28,701 nt of DNA from DATJWY01 sp035500775. GTDB taxonomy: Bacteria > Pseudomonadota > Alphaproteobacteria > Acetobacterales > Acetobacteraceae. The stretch spans positions 1 through 28,701 of the forward strand of contig DATJWY010000206.1 of assembly GCA_035500775.1 (NCBI GenBank). The letters run 5' to 3'. How positions within the stretch are numbered: the stretch's first letter is position 1; every line of letters begins with the position of its first letter. A program made the translations under genes and the position numbers. The notes under the pieces were generated by a model, which was not told the origin of the DNA, made no database searches, and saw nothing but the letters and a program-made list of their open reading frames with translations. Of this stretch, positions 15,496 to 24,508 are shown one piece after another.

Positions 15496-16680
15496 TCAAA
15501 GCAACTGAATAAACTGCCCCTTAAGATAAGCACTCTCCGGCAGCATCGGGTGCACCGGGTGATCCGGCCCGGCCCCCACGGTAGCGAGAATCCGCGCCTC
15601 GCGCCGCGCCTTGTGCAGCCCCTCGGCCACGCGTTCGGCGAACAGATCGACCGGCGCGTGATGGCTGCACGAGGCGATGAACAGGAACCCGCCCGGCCGC
15701 GTCACCCGCGCCGCGAGCCGCGCGACCCGGCCATAGGCGCGCAGCCCCGCCTCCTGGTCCTTGCGCGACTTGGCGAAGGCCGGCGGGTCGCAGACCACCA
15801 CGTCGAACCGCTCGCCCGCCGCGTCCAGCGCCGAGAGCACGTCGAACGCGTCGCCGCGCCGGGTGAAGACGCGCGAGGCGAGCCCGTTTTGCTCCGCCGC
15901 CAGCATGGCGCGGTCCAGCGCCGGCTGGCTGGCATCGACGAGCGTCACCTCGGCGGCGCCGGCGTAAGCGGCGCGCAGGCCGAAGGCGCCGACATGGCAG
16001 AACACGTCGAGCATCCGCGCCCCGCCCGCGAGCGCCGCCACCCGGTCGCGGTTCGGCTTCTGGTCGAAGAAGAACCCGGTCTTCTGCCCGGCCAGCGGAT
16101 CGACCGCGAAGCGCACCCCGCCTTCCACGACCGTCACCTCGCCCGGCTCGCCGTAGAGCACGTGCACGCCCTCGGGCAGGCCCTCCTGGGCCCGCGCGGC
16201 ATTGTCGTTGCGCGCCACCACGGCGCGGGCGCCGTGGTCTTCCACCAGCGCCTCGACGATCAGCGGCGTCAGCCGGTCCATGCCGGCCGTGTTGGCCGAG
16301 AACACGAAGACATCGTTGTAGCGGTCGATGATGAGGCCCGGCAGCCCGTCCGCCTCGGCATGCACCAGGCGGTGGAAGGGCGAGTCGCAGACGCGGGCGC
16401 GCAGGGCGGCGGCGCCGGCGATGCGCCCGCGCACCCAGGTGGTGTCGATGGGCGCGGCCGGGTCCTGGTCCAGCTTGCGGGCCGCGATCAGGCTGTGCGG
16501 GTTGAACATGAAGGTGCCGAACCGGGTGCCGTCATCGCCTTCCAGGCGGATGAGGGTGCCGGGCTCCATCGACCGGTATTCCGGCCGCATGGCGATCTCG
16601 TTGCTGAACGCCCACGGGTGCCCGGCCTTGAGCCTGCGTTCCTGCCGGGGGGCGAGGCGGAGAAGCGGACGCTCGCTCAT
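15496..16680 (-). CDS. RlmI-like class I SAM-dependent rRNA (cytosine-C5) methyltransferase
   Basis: A 394-residue protein close in length to RlmI, which methylates C1962 of 23S rRNA. The N-terminal third looks like a PUA-type RNA-binding domain (RLKAGHPWAFSNEI), followed by an EEHEA-like region. The methyltransferase core has the family signature GQKTGFFFDQKPNRD, motif I LDVFCHVGAFGLRAA and motif IV DVVVCDPPAFAKS. A late Cys lies in LFIASCSHHA, as in the m5C enzymes. The ATG at 16680 overlaps the hemA stop as ATGA, so it is translationally coupled to haem synthesis. Target site is inferred from family. Confidence 0.87.
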   Translation of the reverse strand: MSERPLLRLAPRQERRLKAGHPWAFSNEIAMRPEYRSMEPGTLIRLEGDDGTRFGTFMFNPHSLIAARKLDQDPAAPIDTTWVRGRIAGAAALRARVCDSPFHRLVHAEADGLPGLIIDRYNDVFVFSANTAGMDRLTPLIVEALVEDHGARAVVARNDNAARAQEGLPEGVHVLYGEPGEVTVVEGGVRFAVDPLAGQKTGFFFDQKPNRDRVAALAGGARMLDVFCHVGAFGLRAAYAGAAEVTLVDASQPALDRAMLAAEQNGLASRVFTRRGDAFDVLSALDAAGERFDVVVCDPPAFAKSRKDQEAGLRAYGRVARLAARVTRPGGFLFIASCSHHAPVDLFAERVAEGLHKARREARILATVGAGPDHPVHPMLPESAYLKGQFIQLL

Positions 16681-17897
16681 GCTGCCTCCGCCGCGCGCTG
16701 ATCGGTGGGGAGGATCTGCCGGAGCGCGTCCACCAGGCTGTCCATCAACGCGTCGGTATGGAACGGCCCGGGCGTGAGGCGCAGCCGCTCCGTGCCGCGC
16801 GGCACGGTCGGGTAGTTGATCGGCGTCGCGTAGTGGCCGAACTCCTCCAGCAGCCGCCGGCTGACCGTGCTGCATAGCGCCGCGTCGCCGACATGCACCG
16901 GGACGATATGGCTGGCCGAGGGCAGGCGGTGCAGCCCGGCGCGGTCCAGCTTCACCTTCAGCGTCGCGGCGCGGTCGAACAGCGCGTCCCGCCGCGCCTG
17001 ATCCTTCCGCAGATGCCGGATGCTCGCCAGCGCCGAGGCGGCGATCGCCGGGGGCAGCGAGGTGGTGAAGATGAAGCCGGAGGCGTTGGAGCGGACGAAA
17101 TCGACCAGCTCCGCCCGGCCGGTGATGTAGCCGCCATGGCAGCCGAACGCCTTGGCGAGCGTGCCCTCGATGATGTCCAGCCGGTGGGCGACATTGTCCC
17201 GCTCCGCGACGCCGGCGCCGCTCGGGCCGTACATGCCCACCGCGTGCACCTCGTCGAGATAGGTCATGGCGCCGTAGCGTTCGGCGAGGTCGCAGATCGC
17301 GCCGATCGGGGCGATGTCGGCGTCCATGGAATAGACGCTCTCGAACGCCACCATCTTCGGCGCGTTCGCGGGCGCGGCGGCGAGCTTCGCCTCCAGGTCG
17401 GCGAGGTCGTTATGCCGGAAGATGTGGCAGGTGACGCCGCGCGCCCCCTTGATGCCCGCGATCATCGAGGCGTGGTTCTTCTCGTCGGAGAAGACGTGCC
17501 AGCCCGGCAGGGCGGAGAGGATAGTGGTGAGCGTCGCCTGGTTGGAGACATAGCCGGAGACGAAGAGCAGCGCCGCCTCCTTGCCGTGCAGGCTGGCGAG
17601 TTCCGCTTCCAGCGCGACATGCACCGGGCTCGACCCGGCGATGTTGCGCGTGCCGCCGGCGCCCGTGCCCATCTCCCGCGTCGCCGCGACCGCCGCCTCG
17701 ATCGTCACCGGATCGACGCCCATGCCGAGATAGTCGTTGGTGGACCAGACCACCACGTCCCGTTCCGCCCCGTCCTGCGACAGGCGGTACACCGGGAAGC
17801 GCCCCGTTTGCCGCGCCAGCGGCGAGAAGCGCCGATAGCGGCCCTGTGCCGAGATGTCGGCGAGGGCGCGGCGGCAGTGATCGTAGAATGGATGCAT
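16677..17897 (-). CDS. hemA: 5-aminolevulinate synthase
   Basis: A 406-residue PLP enzyme that condenses glycine and succinyl-CoA to 5-aminolevulinate, the C4 route into haem and (bacterio)chlorophyll characteristic of alphaproteobacteria. The start MHPFYDHCRRALADI, the glycine-rich GTGAGGTRNIAGSSPVH, the cofactor-binding YLDEVHAVGMYG (Asp215, His218) and the Schiff-base Lys249 in GTLAKAFGCHGGYI are diagnostic and separate it from the related KBL and BioF enzymes. Length is normal. GAGG lies before the ATG. A dyad overlapping a -10-like element lies about 80-100 nt upstream. The gene shares an ATGA with the downstream methyltransferase. Confidence 0.95.
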   Translation of the reverse strand: MHPFYDHCRRALADISAQGRYRRFSPLARQTGRFPVYRLSQDGAERDVVVWSTNDYLGMGVDPVTIEAAVAATREMGTGAGGTRNIAGSSPVHVALEAELASLHGKEAALLFVSGYVSNQATLTTILSALPGWHVFSDEKNHASMIAGIKGARGVTCHIFRHNDLADLEAKLAAAPANAPKMVAFESVYSMDADIAPIGAICDLAERYGAMTYLDEVHAVGMYGPSGAGVAERDNVAHRLDIIEGTLAKAFGCHGGYITGRAELVDFVRSNASGFIFTTSLPPAIAASALASIRHLRKDQARRDALFDRAATLKVKLDRAGLHRLPSASHIVPVHVGDAALCSTVSRRLLEEFGHYATPINYPTVPRGTERLRLTPGPFHTDALMDSLVDALRQILPTDQRAAEAA

Positions 17898-17978
17898 TTC
17901 TCAGCCTCAATACGCCGCGCCGCCCGTCCATGAAGGAGGTGGCGGCGAGGGGAACGCGCTTCCCAGTCTTACCGGCGG

Positions 17979-18000
17979 CGTTCACACTATACCGTGAACG
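17979..18000 (-). promoter_or_regulatory. Candidate operator-promoter of hemA
   Basis: A 7-bp inverted repeat CGTTCAC-N8-GTGAACG lies upstream of hemA. On the - strand it contains TATAGT (17991-17986), a good -10, with no recognisable -35, so the site looks regulated. It is not an FNR-type (TTGAT-N4-ATCAA) or a PpsR-type (TGT-N12-ACA) site. The binding protein is unknown. Confidence 0.45.
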
Positions 18001-18077
18001 TGCCCCCCTGCTTTCCGGACCGCCGGATTTTTTTTCTCCGCCGGTTTTCTCCCCGCCCCGGGGCCGGCGGCGGTGCG

Positions 18078-18524
18078 TCATTGCACGTAGATCCGCACCT
18101 CTCTCGCTGCAACCGACGGATCGGCACGGGCAGCCATCTCCACCTGGCCGATATCGGCGCCGTCGGCCACGATCGCGTCCGCCACCTGCCGGCCGAGTTC
18201 GCTGGCGCGGCGGGCGGTCTCGATCTGCTCGGACGGGCTGCCCTGGGCCGGCACCAGGGTGATGACGCTGAACAGCACGTTCCGCTTTCGCCGCAGGGCA
18301 GCATCCACCGCCACGCGGAGCGCGTCATCGTAATCCTGCGCACCCTGGTCGAAGCGGATGGTCATGAGCGGCGGCGCCGGCGGCGGCCCGGCCTTGCCGG
18401 CGACGGGGGCGGGTGGTACCGGGCGCTTGCCGGCATTGGGGTCGAAATCCCGTTGATCCACGAGATGGCAGGCGGCCAGCAGCGAGAGCGCGGCGAGCAG
18501 CGCGGGGACGCGGGGGCGGATCAT
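18078..18524 (-). CDS. Small lipoprotein of unknown function, possibly OmpA-C-terminal-like
   Basis: A 148-residue protein with a lipoprotein signal: MIRPRVPALLAALSLLAAC, lipobox LAAC with Cys19. A Pro/Ala-rich linker (about 33-53) leads to a domain with MTIRFDQGAQDYDDALRVAV and, near the end, ARRASELGRQVADAIVADGADIGQVEMAARADPSVAAREVRIYV. The last part has the spacing of OmpA-type peptidoglycan-binding repeats (helix, turn, strand with A-x-R-x-V), but the usual Asp/Arg anchor is not clear, so the resemblance is weak. The ATG at 18524 is chosen because it gives the signal peptide; the long open frame further upstream is antisense to the amidohydrolase. It is divergent from that gene. Confidence 0.65.
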   Translation of the reverse strand: MIRPRVPALLAALSLLAACHLVDQRDFDPNAGKRPVPPAPVAGKAGPPPAPPLMTIRFDQGAQDYDDALRVAVDAALRRKRNVLFSVITLVPAQGSPSEQIETARRASELGRQVADAIVADGADIGQVEMAARADPSVAAREVRIYVQ

Positions 18525-18642
18525 GGGCAGGTCGCGCGGCTCCTGGCTGTGCGGCCCGGCGGCGACGCCCCGGACCTGGCAAAAGCCGCACGCTTGCAGG
18601 AACCGGCACGTCCGGCAAGATGGGTCGGAGTCAGGAGCACCG

Positions 18643-19902
18643 ATGAACACCACCGCCACCGATAATCTCCGCATCGACGGCCAGCGCCTCTGGGACAGCC
18701 TGATGGACATGGCCCGGTTCGGCGCCACCCCGGCCGGCGGCGTGCACCGCCTGGCCCTCTCGCCCAGGGACGTCGCCGGCCGCGCGCATTTCTGCGCCCT
18801 GTGCGAGGCGGCGGGGCTCGCCGTGCGGGTGGACGCGGTCGGCAACATCTTCGCCCGCCGTCCCGGCCGTGATCCCACCCGCGCCCCGGTGCTGTTCGGC
18901 AGCCATCTCGACAGCCAGCCCTTCGGCGGCAAGTTCGACGGCGCGCTTGGCGTCATGGCGGCGCTGGAGGTGATGCGCAGCCTCAACGATCACGGCGTCG
19001 AGACCGAGGCGCCGCTGGAGCTGGTGAACTGGACGGATGAGGAGGGTAGCCGCTTCGGCGTCGGCCTGATCGGCTCCGGCCTCTGGGCCGGGGCGCATGA
19101 TCCGGCGCGGATCGCGGCGCTGACCGATGATGAGGGTGTCAGCCTGCGCACCGCGCTCGACGCCGCCGGCATTGGCGGCGGGCTGGAAACGGTGGCGGAC
19201 GCGCCGGCGCCGGACGCCTATTTCGAGCTGCATATCGAGCAGGGGCCGATCCTGGAGCGCGAGGGCGAGACGATCGGCATCGTCACCGGGGCGCAGGCGC
19301 AACTCTGGTACGACGTCATCGTGACCGGCACCGCCGCGCATGCCGGCACCACGCCGCCCTCCGCCCGGCGCGACGCGCTGGTCTGTGCCGCGCGGGTGAT
19401 CGATCTCGTGGACCGCATGATGCGGGCGCGTGGCGAGGACGGGCGCGGCACGGTCGGGCAGTTGCGGGTCTCGCCCAACAGCCGCAACGTCATCCCCGGC
19501 GAGGTGCGCTTCTCGGTCGAGTTCCGCCATCCGAGCGACGCCGAGATCGACCGTCTGGCGGCGCAGTTCCCGCGCGAGGCGGGCTTCATCGCCCGGGATT
19601 GCGGGACGGCGATCGACATACGGCCGGTGCTGCGCCTGGCGGCGCAGCCTTTCGATCCCGCCTGCATCGCCCTGGTGCGGGAGGCGGCGGCGGGGCTCGG
19701 CCTCAAGGCGCGGGAGATGGTTTCCGGCGCCGGGCATGACGCGGTCCAGGTCGCGCGCCGGGCGCCGACGTCGATGATTTTCGTGCCGTGCAAGGACGGG
19801 CTTTCCCATAACGAGGCGGAAAGCACCGAGCCGGGCGAGGCGGAGGCTGGCGCGCAGGTCCTGCTGCGGGCGGTGCTGGCGCGGGCCAACCGGCCGGTTT
19901 GA
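18643..19902 (+). CDS. M20-type Zn-dependent hydantoinase/carbamoylase-family amidohydrolase
   Basis: A 419-residue member of the family that includes N-carbamoyl-L-amino acid hydrolase, beta-ureidopropionase and allantoate amidohydrolase (AllC). Metal-binding blocks are visible: GSHLDSQPFGGKFDGALGV (His88), WTDEEGSRFG, YFELHIEQGPILE and the C-terminal SHNEAEST. The inserted dimerisation domain contains the family-typical TGTAAHAGTTPPSARRDAL. AGGAG precedes the ATG at 18643. No hydantoinase, dihydropyrimidinase or urate-pathway gene is nearby, so the amide substrate cannot be chosen. It probably releases ammonia and CO2 from an N-carbamoyl compound or from allantoate. Confidence 0.88.
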   Translation: MNTTATDNLRIDGQRLWDSLMDMARFGATPAGGVHRLALSPRDVAGRAHFCALCEAAGLAVRVDAVGNIFARRPGRDPTRAPVLFGSHLDSQPFGGKFDGALGVMAALEVMRSLNDHGVETEAPLELVNWTDEEGSRFGVGLIGSGLWAGAHDPARIAALTDDEGVSLRTALDAAGIGGGLETVADAPAPDAYFELHIEQGPILEREGETIGIVTGAQAQLWYDVIVTGTAAHAGTTPPSARRDALVCAARVIDLVDRMMRARGEDGRGTVGQLRVSPNSRNVIPGEVRFSVEFRHPSDAEIDRLAAQFPREAGFIARDCGTAIDIRPVLRLAAQPFDPACIALVREAAAGLGLKAREMVSGAGHDAVQVARRAPTSMIFVPCKDGLSHNEAESTEPGEAEAGAQVLLRAVLARANRPV

Positions 19903-19957
19903 CTGCGCCTGCCCGCATGCCCCGATGGGCATTGCATGCATTTAACGCAAGGCTGGA

Positions 19958-19987
19958 TTGACCTGAAATCTTTGTGTACCATATTGT
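19958..19987 (+). promoter_or_regulatory. Sigma70-like promoter before the glycosyltransferase gene
   Basis: TTGACC (19958-19963), an 18-nt spacer and TATTGT (19982-19987) sit in the only AT-rich part of this gap. They would give a leader of about 120 nt to the start at 20116. Confidence 0.4.
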
Positions 19988-20115
19988 AACGATAAGGCTG
20001 ATCGTTCGGGCGCGATCGGGGTGGCAGGCTTCCGCCGACGCCCGCCTTCCGGCAACCCGGCTGGGATTTCCGTCCGTCCCGGCGCGTGTGCTGCCGGGCG
20101 CGGCATGGAAGAGCC

Positions 20116-21090
20116 ATGTTCGGCACGGTGCCCGCCGGCCTGCCGCCGGTGGCCGTCCCTCCTGGAACCGCGCACGGATCCTTCATGTCGCATACCACAC
20201 GCAACGCGGTCGTCATGGCGGTGGGGCCGGGCGCCATCGCCAACACACTCGACACCATCGACAGCCTGCTGTTCTACGCCTCGGCGGATACGAAGCTGTT
20301 CCTGGTCGATGACTGCACCGCCGACGGCACCTATCCGGCGCTGCAGGCGATCGGCGATCCGCGTATCGTCCTGCTCCGCAACGACCGGCCCCATGGCTAT
20401 GCCGGCCTGCTCGCGACCCTCGCCACAGGGTTCCGCGCCTGCCTCGCGCGCGGGCCGTTCGCCACCGTGCTCAAGTTCGACACCGATGCGCTGATGACCG
20501 GGCCGGGCGTGTTCGACGACGTCTGGGACTTCCTGCACCTCAACCAGCATGTCGGCATCTGTGGCCGGCATCTCCTGAACTATGACGGCGGCAGCAAGAG
20601 CTTTCGGACGCACACCGCCGCCATGCTGCAACGCTGCGGCTTTCCGCCGCGCGATGACCGCGCCGAGGGCGGCTTCGGCTGGATCTGCGCCGCGGCGATG
20701 CGGCGCGGCTGGGGCCTGGGCGAGAACATCTTCGGCGGGGCCTATTTCCTCCGCTACGCCTGCCTGGCGAAAATGGCCGCGCATGGCTATCTCGATCCGG
20801 TGACGCGTCCCGCCAACTGGATCGCCGAGGATGTGTATTACACGATGTGCGCCGTCGCGACCGGCTACGACCGGGCGCATTTCGCCGCCCCGCTGGCGCC
20901 GCTCGCCCTCGCGCATGGTTGCCTGCCCACTTCCGTCGCCGCGCTGCACGCGGACGGCATGAAGGTGCTGCACAGCGTGGACAAGGGACGCTGGACGACG
21001 GCGGAGGAAAATGACGGCATGACGCCGCGCGCCTATTTCCGGCGCGTCCGGCAGGAGGCCGCCGCCAGTGCCTGCGCGGCGCTCGGGTAA
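20116..21090 (+). CDS. GT-A-fold glycosyltransferase-like protein (family 2 type)
   Basis: A 324-residue cytosolic protein with a glycosyltransferase A-type N-terminus: NAVVMAVGPGAIANTLDTIDSLL, LFLVDDCTADGTYPAL and a DxD motif in KFDTDALM (Asp122, Asp124) that should bind metal and nucleotide-sugar. A later NWIAEDVYYTM may hold the catalytic acid. No membrane segment is visible. The ATG at 20116 has GGAAGAG before it; a second in-frame ATG at 20185 would also keep the whole domain. No other sugar gene is close, so it is an orphan and the acceptor is unknown. A type B repeat lies right after the stop. Confidence 0.7.
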   Translation: MFGTVPAGLPPVAVPPGTAHGSFMSHTTRNAVVMAVGPGAIANTLDTIDSLLFYASADTKLFLVDDCTADGTYPALQAIGDPRIVLLRNDRPHGYAGLLATLATGFRACLARGPFATVLKFDTDALMTGPGVFDDVWDFLHLNQHVGICGRHLLNYDGGSKSFRTHTAAMLQRCGFPPRDDRAEGGFGWICAAAMRRGWGLGENIFGGAYFLRYACLAKMAAHGYLDPVTRPANWIAEDVYYTMCAVATGYDRAHFAAPLAPLALAHGCLPTSVAALHADGMKVLHSVDKGRWTTAEENDGMTPRAYFRRVRQEAAASACAALG

Positions 21091-21094
21091 GCAA

Positions 21095-21218
21095 GGCCAG
21101 GGGCGCCGCCCCTGCACCCCGCCAAAGGCAAGCCTTTGGAATCCTTTACTTAAGTGATTGGGGGTCTGGGGCCTCAAGGCCCCAGCCGGGTCCAGGGGCG
21201 GAGCCCCTGGCCTTCCTT
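21095..21218. repeat. Modular hairpin repeat, type B copy, inverted (R4)
   Basis: Hairpins at 21097-21115, 21122-21139, 21166-21185 and 21192-21210 surround a core with GGAATCCTTTACTTAA. This is the reverse orientation of the 15370 copy. The last stem runs into GGCCTTCCTTTTTTCC, giving a real T-tract for + strand termination. It fills the convergent junction between the glycosyltransferase and the histidine kinase. Confidence 0.8.
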
Positions 21219-21242
21219 TTTTCCCGCAACGCCGCCAGCGCC

Positions 21243-24200
21243 TCAGACGGTGGGTCGCTCCCGCTCCCGCACCAGCGCGGCGATCCGCCGCAGCAAATCC
21301 GCCTGCGCATAGGGCTTGTGCAGCATTTCGAACTCGCTGGTCGCGCCATGCGTGGCCAGCACGTCGGCGGCATAGCCGGAGGCGAGCAGCACCGGCGCTC
21401 CCGGGCGCAGTTTCCGCACCGCGCGGGCGATGTCCACGCCGCTGAGCGGCCCCGGCAGCACCACGTCGGAGAGCAGGAGGTCGAACGGCGTGCCGCAGCG
21501 GATCAGCTCCAGCGCCTCGGCGCCGTCGCGCGCCGGCACCACCTGGTGCCCGGCATCGATCAGCGCGATCTGGGTGACGTCGAACACCGCCGGCTCGTCC
21601 TCCACCAGCAGCACGGTGATCGGCGGCGTTTCATCCTCGGCCTCGGGCTTCGGTCCGGCGGGCGAGGCAAGCTCCTCGGCCGTAGCGTCACGCGGGAACA
21701 GCAGGGAGACGACGGTGCCCTGATCCAGGGTGCTGCGCACGCGCACCGCGCCGCCGGACTGGCGCACGAAGCCGTGCACCTGGGCGAGGCCGAGCCCCGA
21801 TCCCTTGCCGACTTCTTTCGTGGTGAAGAACGGCTCGAACATCCGCGCCAGCACCTCGGGCGTCATGCCGGTGCCGGTATCGGCCACGTCCAGGCAGACA
21901 TAGGCGCCGGGCGGCACGTCCAGCTCTGCCGACGCCGCCGCGTCGAGCGTCACGTTCGTCATGCGCAGGGCGAGGCGGCCGCCGCGCGGCATGGCGTCGC
22001 GCGCGTTGATGACGAGGTTCAGCACTGCGGATTCGAACTGCGCCGGGTCGATGGTGGCATGCCACAGCCCCGGCTCGGCCGTGGTCTCGACCCCGATCGT
22101 CTCGCCGACGGCTCGGCGGATCAGGTCGCCCATATCGGCGACGAGACTGCTCGGCAGCACGCGCTCGGCCCGCAGCGTCTGCCGGCGGGAGAAGGTGAGG
22201 AGCTGGCCGGTCAGCCGGGCGCCGCGCTCGATCGCGCGGCCGGCATTGTCGAGCAGGCGGTTGATGCGCTCGGGCTTGCCCCGCGCCACCGCGCTCCGCG
22301 CCAGGTCCAGATTGCCCGTGACCGCCTGGAGCAGATTGTTGAAATCATGCGCGATGCCGCTGGTGAGCTGGCCCACCGCCTCCATCTTCTGCGCCTGCGC
22401 CAGGCGCTGCTGGGTTTCCTCCAGTTCCTGCCGCGCCTTGCGCTCGGCGGTGATGTCGCGGGTGATGCGGGCGAAGCCGACGAGCATTCCGCTTTCGTCG
22501 AGGATGCGGTCCACCGTCTCGTGGCCCCAGAAGCGGGAGCCGTCCTTGCGGACATGGCAGTTCGCGCCTTCGTAATGCCCCTCCCGCAGCGCCGTTCGCA
22601 GGATCCGTTCGGGCAGGCCGGCGGCGCGGTCCTCCTCGGTGAAGAACCGCGCGAAAGGCTGGCCGATGATCTCCTCGGCGCGGTAGCCCTTATGCCGTTC
22701 CGCGCCCGCGTTCCACTGCGTCACCCGTCCTTCCCGGTCGAGCATGATGATCGCGTAGTCGACGACGCCGTTGACGAGCAGGCGGAAGCCGCGCTCGCTG
22801 GCGGCGAGGGCAGCGGTGCGCTGCGCGACGAGGCGGGCGAGTTCGGCCTCCTGCCGGGCCTGCGCCTCGCGGCTGTGGACGATGCGGTCGATATCGAGGC
22901 AGACGCCGTGCCAGCTCTCGATCTGGCCATCCGGCCCGCGCAGCGGCGCGGCGCGGACCAGGAACCAGTGCCAGGTGCCGTCGGCGCGGCGGAAGCGGTA
23001 CTCCGCCTCGTAATTCTGCCCCGACCGGATCGCCGCGTCCCAGAGCGCGTCGGCGCGGCCGGCATCGTTCGGGTGCAGCACCTGCTTCCAGCCATAGCCG
23101 AGCAGGGCTTCGCTGCTCATGCCGGTGAAGTCCTGGAAGCGCTGGTTGGTGTAGGTGTTGCGGGCCGCCGTGTCGGCGGCGAAGACGAGGCCTGGGATCG
23201 CGTCGTTGATGCTGCGTAGCTGTGCCTCGCGCGCGGCGACCTCGGTTTCGGCGCGCCTGATCCGGCTGATGTCGTTATTGACCTCGATGATCAGGGGCTT
23301 GCCGAAGGCGGGCTCGTGATAGAGCGACCAGTGGCTCGCCACCGCCAGCTCCGTGCCGTCCCGCCTGCGGTCGATGAGTTCACCCTGCCATTGCCCGTCG
23401 CGCAGCAAGGCCGCCGCCAGCTCCGGCAGGGGGCGCGGGAAGGTTGTGCGCAGCAATTCGTGCGAGCGGCGGCCGATCGCCTCGGCCGCGGTGTAGCCGT
23501 AAAGCCGCTCGGCGCCGTCGCTCCAGAAGACAATCCGGCCGTCAAGGTCGCGGACCAAGCCTTGCGCCAGGCTGAAGGCGCGGGTGAGCGCCGCGGTGCG
23601 GGCGCGGGCGCGTTGCCGCCCGATGCAGAGGCCGCCGAGCAGCAGCGCGGCAAGGGCGGCGAAGCCCATCGCCGCGGCGGAGGAGAGGATGACGTCGCGT
23701 TGCTCTTGCGCCGCGTGATTGCGCAGCCGCGCGTCGATATCCGTGCGCAGCGCCGCCGCCTCGGCTTCGATCATCTCCATGACCCGCCGGTCCTGATCGG
23801 CGCGGAGGAGATCGGGCGCGGCCTGTGGCCGGTCCGTCTGGCGCAGCGTGGCCGCGTGCTCCAGCTCCCCCAGCCATGCCTGGGTCAACTGGCGCAGGCG
23901 TGCGATCCGCGCGGCATAGGCCGGATCGGCGTTGAGCGGGCTTCCGGCCGCGGCGCGCGCCTGGCTGGCGAGACGGGCCTTGGCGTCGAGGAAGGACGCG
24001 AGATCGGCGCGGTTGCCGGTGAGCAGGTAGCCGCGCTGGCTGGCTTCCGCGTCCTTCAGGTCCAGGAGCCATTGCCCGGTCAGCGATTGCGCCGCGCGGG
24101 TCTGCGTGGTCAGCGTGCGCGTGGCGCTGATCTCGCTCAGATTGAGCCAGAGCAGGGCCGCCGTGCCGGTGAGCAGAAGGCCGGACAGGGCGAGGGCCGC

Positions 24201-24410
24201 GCCGGCCATGGACCGTGGCCCGGGCAGGGCGGCGCGGCAATGGTGCGCGAGCTGGCGGGGGAGGTGGCGGAGAGAGGCGGTTGCAGCGGAAATGGACCCG
24301 AACTCCCGTCGGCACGCATGTGTGCCATACCGCACCGGCCCAGGCCACGCGGCATCTCGCCGCCCCGTGACCGAGGGCATGTATCGCCGCCGGCGCGGCG
24401 CGTTCAACAT
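21243..24410 (-). CDS. CHASE3/PAS hybrid sensor histidine kinase with receiver domain
   Basis: A large membrane kinase of about 1055 residues. Order: TM1 (about 68-90), CHASE3-type periplasmic helical domain with the DAEASQRGYLLTG signature, TM2 (about 240-262), three PAS domains (the first with FWSDGAERLYGYTAAE, the second with a PAC-type GTWHWFLVRAAPL, the third with WNAGAERHKGYRAEEI), HisKA with the phospho-His at about 688 in SGIAHDFNNLLQ, HATPase with GLGLAQVHGFV, and a C-terminal receiver with Asp about 982 in LLLSDVVLPG. No response regulator gene is adjacent, so output probably passes by phosphorelay. The start is uncertain: ATG 24410 or 24380, or ATG 24209 at the beginning of TM1. 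Confidence 0.85.
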   Translation of the reverse strand: MLNAPRRRRYMPSVTGRRDAAWPGPVRYGTHACRREFGSISAATASLRHLPRQLAHHCRAALPGPRSMAGAALALSGLLLTGTAALLWLNLSEISATRTLTTQTRAAQSLTGQWLLDLKDAEASQRGYLLTGNRADLASFLDAKARLASQARAAAGSPLNADPAYAARIARLRQLTQAWLGELEHAATLRQTDRPQAAPDLLRADQDRRVMEMIEAEAAALRTDIDARLRNHAAQEQRDVILSSAAAMGFAALAALLLGGLCIGRQRARARTAALTRAFSLAQGLVRDLDGRIVFWSDGAERLYGYTAAEAIGRRSHELLRTTFPRPLPELAAALLRDGQWQGELIDRRRDGTELAVASHWSLYHEPAFGKPLIIEVNNDISRIRRAETEVAAREAQLRSINDAIPGLVFAADTAARNTYTNQRFQDFTGMSSEALLGYGWKQVLHPNDAGRADALWDAAIRSGQNYEAEYRFRRADGTWHWFLVRAAPLRGPDGQIESWHGVCLDIDRIVHSREAQARQEAELARLVAQRTAALAASERGFRLLVNGVVDYAIIMLDREGRVTQWNAGAERHKGYRAEEIIGQPFARFFTEEDRAAGLPERILRTALREGHYEGANCHVRKDGSRFWGHETVDRILDESGMLVGFARITRDITAERKARQELEETQQRLAQAQKMEAVGQLTSGIAHDFNNLLQAVTGNLDLARSAVARGKPERINRLLDNAGRAIERGARLTGQLLTFSRRQTLRAERVLPSSLVADMGDLIRRAVGETIGVETTAEPGLWHATIDPAQFESAVLNLVINARDAMPRGGRLALRMTNVTLDAAASAELDVPPGAYVCLDVADTGTGMTPEVLARMFEPFFTTKEVGKGSGLGLAQVHGFVRQSGGAVRVRSTLDQGTVVSLLFPRDATAEELASPAGPKPEAEDETPPITVLLVEDEPAVFDVTQIALIDAGHQVVPARDGAEALELIRCGTPFDLLLSDVVLPGPLSGVDIARAVRKLRPGAPVLLASGYAADVLATHGATSEFEMLHKPYAQADLLRRIAALVRERERPTV

Positions 24411-24508
24411 TACAACATACAAACTCCGACGCGATTCACTTTATGTTAAATTCACGCGGGAAAGCGGTGTGATATTATGTGTTCCGGTGCCGTTACGGCC
24501 GGGCGCGG

